A DNA stretch of 34,571 nt from Streptomyces cavernae (GTDB lineage Bacteria; Actinomycetota; Actinomycetes; Streptomycetales; Streptomycetaceae), in assembly GCF_004023625.1 (NCBI RefSeq), contig NZ_RPDJ01000061.1, positions 1 through 34,571 of the forward strand, read 5' to 3'. The stretch's first letter is position 1. Each line of letters begins with the position of its first letter. Below the pieces are notes generated by a model that was not told the origin of the DNA, searched no databases, and saw only the letters and a list, made by a program, of their open reading frames with translations. Shown here piece after piece: positions 1-7,164 of this stretch. A program made the position numbers and the translations under genes.

Positions 1-61
1 TCACCCACTCGGTGAGCACCCCCAGCCGCACATCATCAGACAACCCCACCCACGGATGCAT
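1..61 (-). pseudogene. N-terminal fragment of a probable IS4-like transposase, cut by the window edge
   Basis: An ATG at 61-59 on the minus strand opens a frame reading MHPWVGLSDDVRLGVLTEWV, which runs off the left edge. The 'DDVRLGVLT' stretch resembles the N-terminus of Streptomyces IS4-family transposases, where a short 'SIGVLT'-like block sits at the same place. Only about 20 codons are visible, so the family call is tentative. It points away from the transposase debris to its right. Confidence 0.3.
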
Positions 62-122
62 GACCCATCCAACGAGCAGAACACCGACCGGTCACGGCAC
101 CGCTTGACTCCTCAAACAACGG

Positions 123-400
123 CATTGGCCGGGGACATCGAAGTGGAACCGGGTCGAGCACCGCCTGTTCTCCTTCATCTCCCTCAACTGGCGGGCCCAC
201 CCGCTGACCAGCTACGAGACCGCCCTGAACCTGATCTCGGCGACTACCACCCGCACCGGGCTGACCGTGACCGCCCGCCTGGACACCGGCAGCTACCCCA
301 CCGGAATCGAGATCAGCGAACAGCACGCCGCCGCCCTCACCATCCGCCCCGCCGACTTCCACGGGGAGTGGATACACGATCCCGCCCCAGCCCGGCATCC
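123..400 (+). pseudogene. C-terminal remnant of an ISAzo13-like transposase
   Basis: Frame 3 of the plus strand reads HWPGTSKWNRVEHRLF followed by a block containing FISLNWRAHPLTSYE, and later GIEISEQHAAALTI and FHGEW. In ISAzo13-family transposases the 'KWN-VEHRLF' block carries the last catalytic Glu of the DDE triad, and the family ends soon after a 'HGEWNY' motif. Here the similarity stops after 'GEW'. The frame then runs on as Pro/Arg-rich non-coding sequence with no family tail. The N-terminal two thirds, including both catalytic Asp residues, are absent, so this is a dead fragment. Confidence 0.55.
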
Positions 401-450
401 CCGACGTTCCCCTCCATCCGCCCGGCCCCAGATCGCACCCCCGTCATGCG

Positions 451-828
451 CACACCTTCGGCGCGACCCTGGCCACCCACCCCCTCCTGACCGGCCTCGA
501 GCGTCACGACCTGGACACGCTCACCGCCAACGTCCGCGAACGCCTCAACACTCTCCCGCCCGAGCAGCGGCCCCGGCACCGCAAGATGACCACGGAGAAC
601 GTCATCTGGGCCGCCGTCCTCGACCAGCGCGGCCTGTCCCGCACCGCTTACCTGTTCCGCGTCGGAGAGAACCAGATGAGAGCCCTCATCAAGCAGGTCC
701 GACCCCACCTGGAAGACCTGGGCCACCACCCGGAACCGATCCCCGCCCGCCTGATCGACCCCAGCAACCTCGCCAACTACGCCATGCACGCGACAGCCGC
801 ACACCGCGAAGGCAAATCAACCCACTAA
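451..828 (+). pseudogene. Remnant ORF with a helix-turn-helix-like segment, 5' end missing
   Basis: A continuous frame begins around HTFGATLATHPLLTGLERHD and ends at the TAA at 826-828. It contains a helical block (LDTLTANVRERLNTLPPEQR) and then a segment, RGLSRTAYLFRVGENQMRAL, that looks like a recognition helix-turn-helix. An internal ATG at 586 exists, but the coding-like composition clearly extends upstream of it. The N-terminus is not connected to any start, and the fragment lies between two transposase remnants. It could be the DNA-binding part of another transposase. I do not recognise the family. Confidence 0.35.
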
Positions 829-848
829 TTCATCGACGCTCCCAGTCG

Positions 849-990
849 CGTGTTCTCAGGGGGCGGTATGTGAGTTCATAGGTGTTTTGTCGTCACCTGA
901 ACGTGTGGCAGGACGGTATCCCGGCCGGTCGGCGGCCGTGGGCGTGCTGGGCTAGTCGTCGTGAGCGAGCGCAAGCCCTACAAGACCGAG
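849..990 (+). mobile_element. Left-end remnant of an IS5-family element
   Basis: The block CTCAGGGGGCGGTATGTGA at 855-873 matches the end of the intact IS5-type element, read on the minus strand from about 3905. About 90 bp later comes a GTG at 961 encoding VSERKPYKTE, equivalent to the VSERQPYKSD start of the other element's transposase. After about 10 codons the similarity breaks. This is therefore a related IS end in opposite orientation to the 2344-3914 element, with the rest of the element lost. Confidence 0.6.
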
Positions 991-1437
991 CAGGGTCCGC
1001 GCCGCCCATCCCACCCCCCATATCTCACCCTCAACTCCAGCCAAAGGACATGGACGGACAGCAGCCTCCGTCGCCAGGCTGTCCGAGGACGTGGCAGCGG
1101 CTCGCAGCCGACGGGCTTCGTGGGTGCTGGCGATGATGTCGTCGCGGATACGGACAAGCTGCTGCAGGAGGTCGTCGTACTCGCTGAGCCTGCTCCCCCG
1201 GCGTCAGCCAGCGGCGTTCGCTGAGGAGGAGATGGTGACCACCCGAGCACCCGAACCGGTGTGGTGATCCCACACCACGGACCCGGCAAGGTGGATCCGC
1301 TGGTCGACGTGCGGCGCGACATCGAATCCCCCTCTTGCCCGGCCAGTGCCGGATTGGAAACCATGACGGCATGAGACGGGCCGGCCCCGCGGGCACATGA
1401 GGCGACGCGGGCGGCTCGGTACGGGGAGGGGTTGCGC
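991..1437. other. Gap with no confident gene; possible coiled-coil gene fragment on the minus strand
   Basis: No intact gene is visible. On the minus strand, about 1190-1060, an open frame reads LSEYDDLLQQLVRIRDDI and then an Ala/Arg-rich helix. This looks like real helical protein, but an upstream stop (TGA at 1205-1203) and the lack of a start suggest a broken gene fragment fused to the IS debris. The end of the gap (1421-1431) is the GGGGAGGGG ribosome binding site of the next gene. Confidence 0.3.
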
Positions 1438-2325
1438 ATGTCTGTGCCAGGGAACGGGTCGGCCGAGCCCGGCGTTGCTCATCGTCTGAGGCGTTATCTG
1501 ACACGTTTCGAGCCTGCGGTGACGCGGTTCTTTCTCCTCGGAATCTTCACCGTCGGACTGACTGCCCAGTTCGTCAAACCGGTCGGAGACGCCCTGGAGG
1601 ACAAGACCTTCCTCGGCGGCGCGCTCCTCAGCCTCGTGGCGTACGTGCTGTACGACGCGGTCCAGGACCTGGCCACGTCGCTTCGGCTGCCCGAGCGATC
1701 TCAGGTGGGGTCGCGTGAGTTGGGCCGATTCGTGGACGAGGCCTTCCGCGCCCGGACGGTGGAGATCACCTTTCTCGGCTACACCGGGGAGACGATTTTC
1801 GGCCCGCTCTACCGCCGCTTGGAGGACCTTCTCGACGATCCCGGACCGACCAGGCGCGTGTGCATCAGAGTGTTGGTGCCGGATTTCGGGCAGCCCATGA
1901 CTGTGCCGTCCAGGGTCGGGCCGAATGGTGAGCCGCTGGACGACTCTGAAGTACGGCGAGGCCAGGAACGGAGGTGCCAGGGGTACGACGAGGCGCTGTC
2001 CGTGTTCGCGGAGCGGCTCAACAGGTTGGGACGGGTAACGGTGGAGAGCGAGTTCCGCCTCTACCCCGGCATACCGAGAGACAAGATCTGCATTCTCAAC
2101 CGGGAGTTGGTGCTGCACGGCCTCTACGACGTGCTCGCCCGCACGATCCGGCGCAGCTCAGGCCCTGAGTACTACGACCCCAAGGGCCACCGTACCGATC
2201 TGAATGTCTGGTCCGCGAAGGACACCGACACCACCGGAGCCGCTGTCGCCACTTGGAACCAGCATCTGGACGGTTTGTGGAGCCTGGCTACGGTGCCGCC
2301 CTGGCGGCGAGTGACGGCGGCGTGA
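1438..2325 (+). CDS. Membrane-anchored protein of unknown function
   Basis: A 295-residue protein. ATG 1438 is chosen over TTG 1432 because GGGGAGGGG ends 6 nt before it. Residues about 25-45 (RFFLLGIFTVGLTAQFV) and 50-68 (FLGGALLSLVAYVLYDAV) are two hydrophobic segments, probably a membrane hairpin. The rest is a soluble domain beginning near 'GSRELGRFVDEAF' that includes strand-like 'VEITFLGYTGETIF' and 'RVCIRVLVPDFGQP'. The C-terminal pattern, 'DPKGHRTDLNVWS' followed by 'WNQHLDGLW', is reminiscent of phospholipase-D-like or nucleotide-sensor folds, but no HKD motif is present. I do not recognise the family. Its stop lies about 20 bp from the putative IS5 right end, so the IS may have landed just behind it. 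No obvious decay. Confidence 0.7.
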   Translation: MSVPGNGSAEPGVAHRLRRYLTRFEPAVTRFFLLGIFTVGLTAQFVKPVGDALEDKTFLGGALLSLVAYVLYDAVQDLATSLRLPERSQVGSRELGRFVDEAFRARTVEITFLGYTGETIFGPLYRRLEDLLDDPGPTRRVCIRVLVPDFGQPMTVPSRVGPNGEPLDDSEVRRGQERRCQGYDEALSVFAERLNRLGRVTVESEFRLYPGIPRDKICILNRELVLHGLYDVLARTIRRSSGPEYYDPKGHRTDLNVWSAKDTDTTGAAVATWNQHLDGLWSLATVPPWRRVTAA

Positions 2326-2971
2326 GCAGAGGCCTTTTGTCGAACGGTGCCGTCATGGTGGCTCGTTCGGCGAGCCCGCCACGAGGACGACGACGGTCAC
2401 CCAGCACACCCCGCGCGGCGTGCTGAAAGGGCTGCATGAGACTTGACGCCTGATTCGTTGCTTCGTTGCGAGATGGTGGTAAGTGACGTGTTGCCCGTTT
2501 CGCGCTTGCGGCTGGGGCTGTCGGGCTGGTGGTGGCCTCTCCGGGTGGCAATGGCCGTGGCTGGGTGAACAACCCCTGCTCGGGCTCGATCAGGATCCCG
2601 CGTTCGACCAGCCGCTTGAGCTTCAGCCGGACGTTGTCGACGTTGCCAGGCGCAATCTCCAGAGCCATCGCCTCGCAGACCGCCCGTGCCCGCAGCGGGG
2701 CGTCGGCCGCGGCGAACACCACCATGATCTGCCGGTAGGCCGGATGGTCCGGCAGCTCCGCGGCCGGCGGCGTCGGCGGGGACGGATCAGGCAGCGCCAG
2801 CAGGGTCTTGCGGGTGATGCGGACCTCCTCGGCGACCCGGTCGAACTCCTCCAATTGCGCGGCGAGTTCGGCGATGCGTCCCCGGGTGGCTTCGGCCTGC
2901 GCGGCGATCTCGCGCTCTTGCTCCTCCAGGTGCGCCAGCACCGCTCCCAAGGTCAGCTCGCTGCCGCTCAT
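2288..2971 (-). CDS. IS5-associated coiled-coil/winged-helix accessory protein
   Basis: The ATG at 2971-2969 overlaps the transposase stop (TGA 2970-2968) as ATGA, so translation is probably coupled. The 227-residue product starts MSGSELTLGAVLAHLEEQE. A long coiled coil follows (about residues 8-50). A winged-helix-like domain (about 70-130) contains YRQIMVVFAAADAPLRARAV and then RLKLKRLVERGILIEPEQG. Similar ORFs are commonly found behind Streptomyces IS5-type transposases, from my knowledge of the group. A role in transposition control or DNA binding is inferred. The last ~60 residues are low-complexity and the stop (2288) lies outside the proposed IS end, inside the upstream gene on the other strand, so the true C-terminus may be altered by the insertion site. 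Confidence 0.55.
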   Translation of the reverse strand: MSGSELTLGAVLAHLEEQEREIAAQAEATRGRIAELAAQLEEFDRVAEEVRITRKTLLALPDPSPPTPPAAELPDHPAYRQIMVVFAAADAPLRARAVCEAMALEIAPGNVDNVRLKLKRLVERGILIEPEQGLFTQPRPLPPGEATTSPTAPAASAKRATRHLPPSRNEATNQASSLMQPFQHAARGVLGDRRRPRGGLAERATMTAPFDKRPLLTPPSLAARAAP

Positions 2972-3914
2972 GCGCCGCGCCAGGTGGGGGTGGAGGTCAC
3001 GGTCAGCATCCGGGCCATCCGGTCGCTTATGGCCCAGTACACCCTCGACTCGGCGGAGGCGGGCCGGTGCTCGTAGTCCCGTACCAGCCTGCGGTGCAGC
3101 ATCATGATCCCGTTCACCTGCTCCACCACCCACCTCTTGGCCTGCGGGACGAACCCGCCGGCTGCCGGGTTGCGCTCGACGACCTCGACGTCGATGCCCA
3201 CCTTCTGCCCGTGGTCGATGACGGCGGTCTTGAACCCCTGGTCCACCAGGGCCTTCTGAACCGTGTCGGTGTCGGCGGCGACCTTGTCCAGCAACGCGAT
3301 GCCCGCGGCGTTGTCGTGCGCGGACGCGGCCAGCACCACCACCGCGATCACCAGACCGAGAACATCAACTGCCAGGCCGCGCTTGCGGCCCGGAACTTTT
3401 TTTGGCCGCGCCCCTCCCGGTGGTGTCGGCGGGCACCCCGACGGCCGCGTGCAGGCTCTGGGTGTCGAGCACCACCAGGCTCGGGTCGGCCTTACGCCCC
3501 CGGCTCTCGCGGACCTGCCAGCGCAGCACGTCGTGGATGGTTTGGTCGATGCCGTCGTCGCGCCACTTGTAGAAGTAGTACTTCACCGCGCCGGCCGGGG
3601 GCAGGTCGTGGGGCAGGTAGTCCCACTGACAGCCGGTACGGGACTGGTAGAGCAGGGCGTTGACGATCTCCCCCATCTCGTAGGCGCCCTGGTGGCCACT
3701 GACGGAAGGATGCCGAGCCTTCCAGGAGGCGACAACTGGCTCGATCAGGGCCCACCGCTCGTCGGACAAGTCGCTCTTGTAAGGCTGGCGCTCGCTCACG
3801 AAGAACACTCCAGCACGACAGGACTCCCCGATCAGCCCCGATACGACTGTGCCACACATTCCAGCGACAACAAACAGGGCATCACGTCACATACCGCCCT
3901 CTCAGGGCGGAACC
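2344..3914 (-). mobile_element. IS5-family insertion sequence with frameshifted transposase and accessory ORF
   Basis: The transposase-proximal end is clear: CGGTTCCGCCCTGAGAGGGC read on the minus strand from 3914, followed by GGCGGTATGTGA. The distal end is less certain. At 2344 the plus strand reads CGGTGCCGTCATGG, matching about 9 of 13 positions of the other end in the expected inverted orientation. Between them lie a DDE transposase in two frames (2968-3799) and a winged-helix ORF coupled to it (2288-2971). No target duplication could be defined because the right boundary is approximate. Confidence 0.6.
2968..3799 (-). CDS. IS5-family DDE transposase, split by a frameshift at a 7-A run
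   Basis: The GTG start at 3799 gives VSERQPYKSDLSDERWALI, the standard IS5/IS427-type N-terminus. Frame A carries the first catalytic Asp in SLVVLDTQSLH and ends soon after AAKKSSGPQ. Frame B supplies VPGRKRGLAVDVLGL, the second Asp in AVIDHGQKVG and the Glu in KRWVVEQVNGIMMLHRR, and stops at 2968. The junction is a run of seven A (T at 3397-3403). Joining the two frames into the family sequence '...KKVPGRKR' needs one A fewer, i.e. a +1 shift. Either a one-base insertion inactivated the gene or the run is a recoding site; IS5 relatives often use two frames, but usually by -1 shifting. The normal 'VERTFGW' motif reads VEQVNGI here. Confidence 0.7.
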
Positions 3915-3933
3915 GTTAGTTCGGCTGACAGAC

Positions 3934-3962
3934 TTGTTTTCACGTCGGGTCGTATGTAGAAT
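3934..3962 (+). promoter_or_regulatory. SigA-like promoter for the 4012 gene
   Basis: TTGTTT (3934-3939), a 17-bp spacer and TAGAAT (3957-3962) form a strong vegetative-type promoter, unusual in this GC-rich sequence. It starts about 20 bp outside the IS5 end at 3914. Transcription would begin near 3969, leaving a ~43-nt leader before GTG 4012. Confidence 0.55.
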
Positions 3963-4011
3963 GGTCGTGACGGGTCGGCCCCACCGGCCCCCGACTGTAA
4001 GGACTGGGCGC

Positions 4012-4794
4012 GTGGATGCAGCGTTTGATGCCCTCGAATCGGAGATGGCGCGGCTTCGGGGCGAAGTCCGCGTCGCGCTGGTCGGCAACGATCCGGACGC
4101 CGTGAACGCCCAGCACGCGGCGCTCCGGCGCGCCGAAGCAGCCTGGCACGCCTTGGTGAATCCGGGTGGCCCGTCCCGAAACCCCGCTTCCGCTCTCGCT
4201 GCGGATAGCCGAGCGACGCCGATGCGTTCGATTCGGGACCTGGTCCATCAGACTCTCTCCCTGATCGGCGTGCCGGCTTCCGTGAAGGACATCCGGGCCG
4301 TGCACCAGGCGTTCTTCGGCAGTGACCTGCCAGCCTCCAGGCTAGGCAGCCTGAGGCGTGACGAAGAGCGCAGCTACACCGCCACGAACTCCGCCCGCCC
4401 GTACTACGTCTGCCCGGCGCTGACGGCCGACCGCTTCGCCCCGGCCCGCGGGGTGCTGAGCCTGAGTACCTGGCCGCTGGAAGAGAGGATCGTGGTCGCG
4501 ACCTCCAGCCGGGTCAACTTCCTGGCCATGACCGTCGGTATCGCCGATGCTGCCGAACGCCTGGCGCCAGCAGCGCGGAGCGCCGCATTGAACGAGCTGC
4601 TGTACCGCCTGGCGCTGGACGTCCTCGGTGCCGCCGCCGTCCTGACCGATCAGAGCCCCGACCTGGATCTCATCCGTAGCGCGGCCCAGGACGAACTGAA
4701 GGCTTCCGTGTTCGCAGACCGCCAGGCGCGGGCAGAGGCCGCCGGCCGTGCCCGTCAGCTTGAGCAGGTGCACCAGTACTTCGGTACGCGCTGA
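4012..4794 (+). CDS. Conserved-looking hypothetical protein with coiled-coil start and possible winged helix
   Basis: GTG 4012 is preceded by AAGGA at 3999-4003 and lies downstream of a good promoter. The longer frame from 3934 would place the promoter inside the gene. The product has 260 residues. Residues 1-50 are helical and charged (DALESEMARLRGEV; NAQHAALRRAEAAWHAL). Residues about 66-135 (SIRDLVHQTLSLIGVPASVK followed by a helix) could be a winged-helix DNA-binding fold. The C-terminal half is Ala-rich and helical (ALNELLYRLALDVLGAAAVL) and ends in an Arg/Glu-rich helix. No catalytic motif is visible and I do not recognise the family. A strong terminator follows, so it appears to be a monocistronic unit. 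Confidence 0.7.
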   Translation: MDAAFDALESEMARLRGEVRVALVGNDPDAVNAQHAALRRAEAAWHALVNPGGPSRNPASALAADSRATPMRSIRDLVHQTLSLIGVPASVKDIRAVHQAFFGSDLPASRLGSLRRDEERSYTATNSARPYYVCPALTADRFAPARGVLSLSTWPLEERIVVATSSRVNFLAMTVGIADAAERLAPAARSAALNELLYRLALDVLGAAAVLTDQSPDLDLIRSAAQDELKASVFADRQARAEAAGRARQLEQVHQYFGTR

Positions 4795-4819
4795 ACCCCA
4801 ATTAGCGAGCATCAGTTAG

Positions 4820-4854
4820 CAGCGTCCCGGCTACTCGACCTGGCCGGGACGCTG
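4820..4854 (+). terminator. Hairpin terminator after the 4012 gene
   Basis: A perfect 12-bp stem (CAGCGTCCCGGC / GCCGGGACGCTG) with an 11-nt loop, 26 bp past the stop. No U-tract, as is usual for actinobacterial terminators. Confidence 0.65.
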
Positions 4855-5035
4855 TCGCATGCCGTCTCTGGCTGGCACACCCGTCCGGCTGAGCAGGACT
4901 TTCGCGGCGAGCCCATTCGGATGCGTCCGGAGTGCAGTGCCCGTAGGACGCCCGCAGCGTGGTGCGTGACTTACTCCTCAGCTGTCTGATCCCGCGTCAG
5001 GTACTGCTGTGCCGTGCGGATCTAGAAAGGAAGAC

Positions 5036-6550
5036 ATGGCCAAGCGCAAGAGATCGTCTGCCCATGCCGCTGCTGCCGCGGCGGCGGCAGTAAGTCTCGT
5101 AACCGTCACGGGCCTGATCGCAGGACAGGCGCAAGGTACGCCGGGCGAAGAAGCCAGCCGCAGTCAGCCCATCACCGGAGCGAACGGCTCTTCGGCACAC
5201 GGCAGCGACCGTGCGCCCGGTCTGGCACCTGCCGATGGGCCCGCAAAGCGGCGTCCAGCACGCTCTACAGCGCACACCGTAGTCACTGGCGACACGCTCT
5301 GGGACATCGCGGAGCGCCACTTCGGCGACGGCCTGCAGTGGACCACGATCTACGACCACAACGAGCGAACCATTGAAGACGAGGCCCGCCGACACGAGTA
5401 CGCGTCCAGCGACCACGGCAACTGGATCTTTCCCGGGACCGTTCTGACGCTGCCCCAGAAGGCGAATCGTCCGAAAGCCCATGACGAGACCAGCCGCCCG
5501 GGAGAGCACGGGGACCACCGGGGAGAGCACGGGGACCACCGGGGAGAGCACGGGGACCGTCCGGGACAGCCTGGGGGTCGCCCCGGACAGCCTGGGGACC
5601 GCCCCGGACAGCCTGGGGACCGCCCGGGAGAGCCTGGGCCGGTCGCCGTGCGAGCCGCACTGGCGAAGCTTCAGCAGAACATCCGGGACTACGTCGCACA
5701 GAACGGTTCCACGTACACGTTCACCAGCTACGTGGGCGCCACGACGGGGAACATCGTCCTCAACACCAGTGCTCCGGCCAACGTGCTGTCCCAACTAACC
5801 GACCTGCCCGGTGCGCCGGAGAGCGAGGTCCGGGCGATCCGTGACATGCAGGTGAACCGGGCGACCGTCCGCGAATTGTCCCGCCTTGACGATCGACCAC
5901 CGTTTAAGGGTGGTGCTGGTATCTTCGTTGGGATCAAAGACTGCTCCTCGGGCTACGCCGTGAAGAAGCGGGCGAACGGGGCCATCTACATGGTCACTGC
6001 TGGCCACTGCGGTCCCGACGGTACCGAAGCCCGCACCAAGTTGCTTCGCCCATACGGCAAGGTCTCCGACGTGCGTCTCCCTCCCCGTTACCCCATGGAC
6101 ATGGCGCTTCTCGGTGGGCAGGAGTACACCGGACGAATCTTCACCGGCGGGATCTTCAGCGACACTACCGTCCCGGTGGTCGGGGCCGGGCCTATCGGCT
6201 CGGAAGAGTTCTACTGCTATAGCGGTGCCACCACCGGCGAGTCTTGCGGTCACAGGCTGGTTCAGGACTCCCCGTTCCAGCTTGCCGCAGGCCAGTCATG
6301 CGCTGAAGAGGGGAACGGATGCGTCTCTCCCGTCCTCGTCTTCACCGGGGAGAACGCCTCCCTGCCGCGGGGAGGGGACTCGGGCGGCCCATTCTACACC
6401 AAGGACCACAACGGCAACGCCATCATCCGCGGCCACGTTATCCAAGGCGGTAAGACCCCAGACGGCCGGTTCGAATTCGGGGTCGCTGAGCCGTGGCCCG
6501 TTGTGGCCGCTGAGCTCGGTGTCGACATCGTAACCAGCCCGCCCGAGTGA
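5036..6550 (+). CDS. Secreted LysM-domain trypsin-like serine protease
   Basis: ATG 5036 has AAAGGAAG at 5026-5033. The 504-residue product begins with a signal peptide (MAKRKR, then an Ala-rich core, then VSLVTVTGLIAG). Residues about 79-141 form a LysM-like domain (HTVVTGDTLWDIAERHFGDG ... IFPGTVLTLP) that would bind peptidoglycan or chitin. Residues 156-202 are a Gly/Pro/charged linker of 7-residue repeats. The C-terminal half is a chymotrypsin-fold (S1) protease. Its likely triad is His324 in VTAGHC, Asp355 in YPMDMALL and Ser449 in GDSGGP. Cysteine pairs suit an extracellular enzyme. A propeptide-like segment (about 203-300) lies between linker and protease, as in streptogrisin-type zymogens. 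The gene stands alone between two hairpin terminators. Substrate unknown; wall-attached proteolysis is inferred from the LysM. Confidence 0.88.
   Translation: MAKRKRSSAHAAAAAAAAVSLVTVTGLIAGQAQGTPGEEASRSQPITGANGSSAHGSDRAPGLAPADGPAKRRPARSTAHTVVTGDTLWDIAERHFGDGLQWTTIYDHNERTIEDEARRHEYASSDHGNWIFPGTVLTLPQKANRPKAHDETSRPGEHGDHRGEHGDHRGEHGDRPGQPGGRPGQPGDRPGQPGDRPGEPGPVAVRAALAKLQQNIRDYVAQNGSTYTFTSYVGATTGNIVLNTSAPANVLSQLTDLPGAPESEVRAIRDMQVNRATVRELSRLDDRPPFKGGAGIFVGIKDCSSGYAVKKRANGAIYMVTAGHCGPDGTEARTKLLRPYGKVSDVRLPPRYPMDMALLGGQEYTGRIFTGGIFSDTTVPVVGAGPIGSEEFYCYSGATTGESCGHRLVQDSPFQLAAGQSCAEEGNGCVSPVLVFTGENASLPRGGDSGGPFYTKDHNGNAIIRGHVIQGGKTPDGRFEFGVAEPWPVVAAELGVDIVTSPPE
5501..5641 (+). repeat. 21-bp tandem repeats encoding a heptapeptide linker
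   Basis: Six full 21-bp units plus a partial one, in frame. They encode GEHGDHR twice, GEHGDRP, GQPGGRP, GQPGDRP twice and GEPGP. The units drift from His-rich to Pro-rich along the array, suggesting stepwise duplication. Confidence 0.9.
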
Positions 6551-6563
6551 TCGAGCCGGTGCA

Positions 6564-6579
6564 TCAGTCGATCGACTGA
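6564..6579. other. 16-bp perfect palindrome
   Basis: TCAGTCGATCGACTGA lies 14 bp after the protease stop. It is perfectly self-complementary with no loop, so it is more like a protein-binding site than a terminator. No function can be assigned. Confidence 0.3.
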
Positions 6580-6611
6580 GTGGTCCGGTCGCCCCGATGC
6601 CCGTGTCTGCA

Positions 6612-6651
6612 CAGTCGCGGTTGAGGGTGGGCATGTCCTCAACCGCGACTG
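6612..6651 (+). terminator. Strong hairpin terminator downstream of the protease gene
   Basis: A perfect 15-bp stem (arms 6612-6626 and 6637-6651, core AGTCGCGGTTGAGG) closes a 10-nt loop. It likely ends the protease transcript and insulates the repeat-bounded module to its right. Confidence 0.7.
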
Positions 6652-6788
6652 ACCCTTCCCAGCTACACCTCACCGTCGTCCGCCGTTGTCGGGACTCCCG
6701 CGAGTTCGTTCTGCTCGGCGCATCATCTCCTGACCTGCGGCGCTGGTGAGCGGGGGTTCACTCGATCGCGTGGAGAGTTCGACGTTCC

Positions 6789-6879
6789 GTCGGGATTCCC
6801 GAAGGTCTGCCGCTATCCATGACGCATGGTCGTTACCAGTGAGCTGAGGCATCGATGACGCTCGCGGTCGTCCGGTCGA
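6789..6879 (+). repeat. Left copy of a 91-bp direct repeat (att-like), with integrase 5' end
   Basis: It matches 10967-11057 at 84 of 91 positions by eye. The last 43 bp are identical, as is a 27-bp block before them. The last ~25 bp correspond to the ATG and first codons (MTLAVVRS) of the recombinase gene at 11033. At 6880 the similarity ends abruptly, so only the first codons of that gene exist here. A 13-bp piece of the repeat start (TTGTCGGGACTCC) also occurs alone at 6686-6698. This arrangement fits an attachment-site duplication or recombination scar. Confidence 0.75.
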
Positions 6880-7164
6880 AAGCGGGGGTCCGGGGGCCGG
6901 CGAAGGCCCCTCGGCAGCCACCGGCCCAAGCCGCGGTGTAGCGGTACGAGAACCGGGCCGAGGCCGCTAGCTGGCGCGCAGGGCAGCGCCTGGGTCCCCC
7001 TGATCGCCCGGCTCTCGACCTGCTCTGTGCTTTGGCCGTGCGCTGGGACGCTGCATCGTCACCGTCGGTGTTTCGAAGGTAGCTCTTTTGTGAGCGATCG
7101 ATCAGTGATATCCCTAGGCACAGCCGTTGTAACGGCCACCGACCGGGCTGTACGAGGGGGGAAC
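6880..7164. other. Leader region of the ABC-3C operon; no gene seen
   Basis: It follows the broken integrase start at 6855. No other coding frame is convincing. It contains CCGTTGTAACGG (a 5-bp inverted repeat, about 7124-7135), a GATCGATCAGTGATATC stretch near 7096-7112, and the GAGGGGGGA ribosome binding site (7154-7162) of the next gene. A TTGTGA at 7089 could be a -35 element, but no clean -10 follows, so I call no promoter. Confidence 0.4.

Noticed and set aside
3934..4011. Longer start for the 4012 gene
   Set aside because: It would place the near-consensus promoter inside the coding sequence and lacks a ribosome binding site.
5501..5641. 21-bp repeats considered as a CRISPR array
   Set aside because: The units are directly tandem, have no spacers, keep the reading frame and encode a linker.
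7027..7164. Longer start for the nuclease-like protein
   Set aside because: GTG 7165 has a strong ribosome binding site and the extension has no conserved character.
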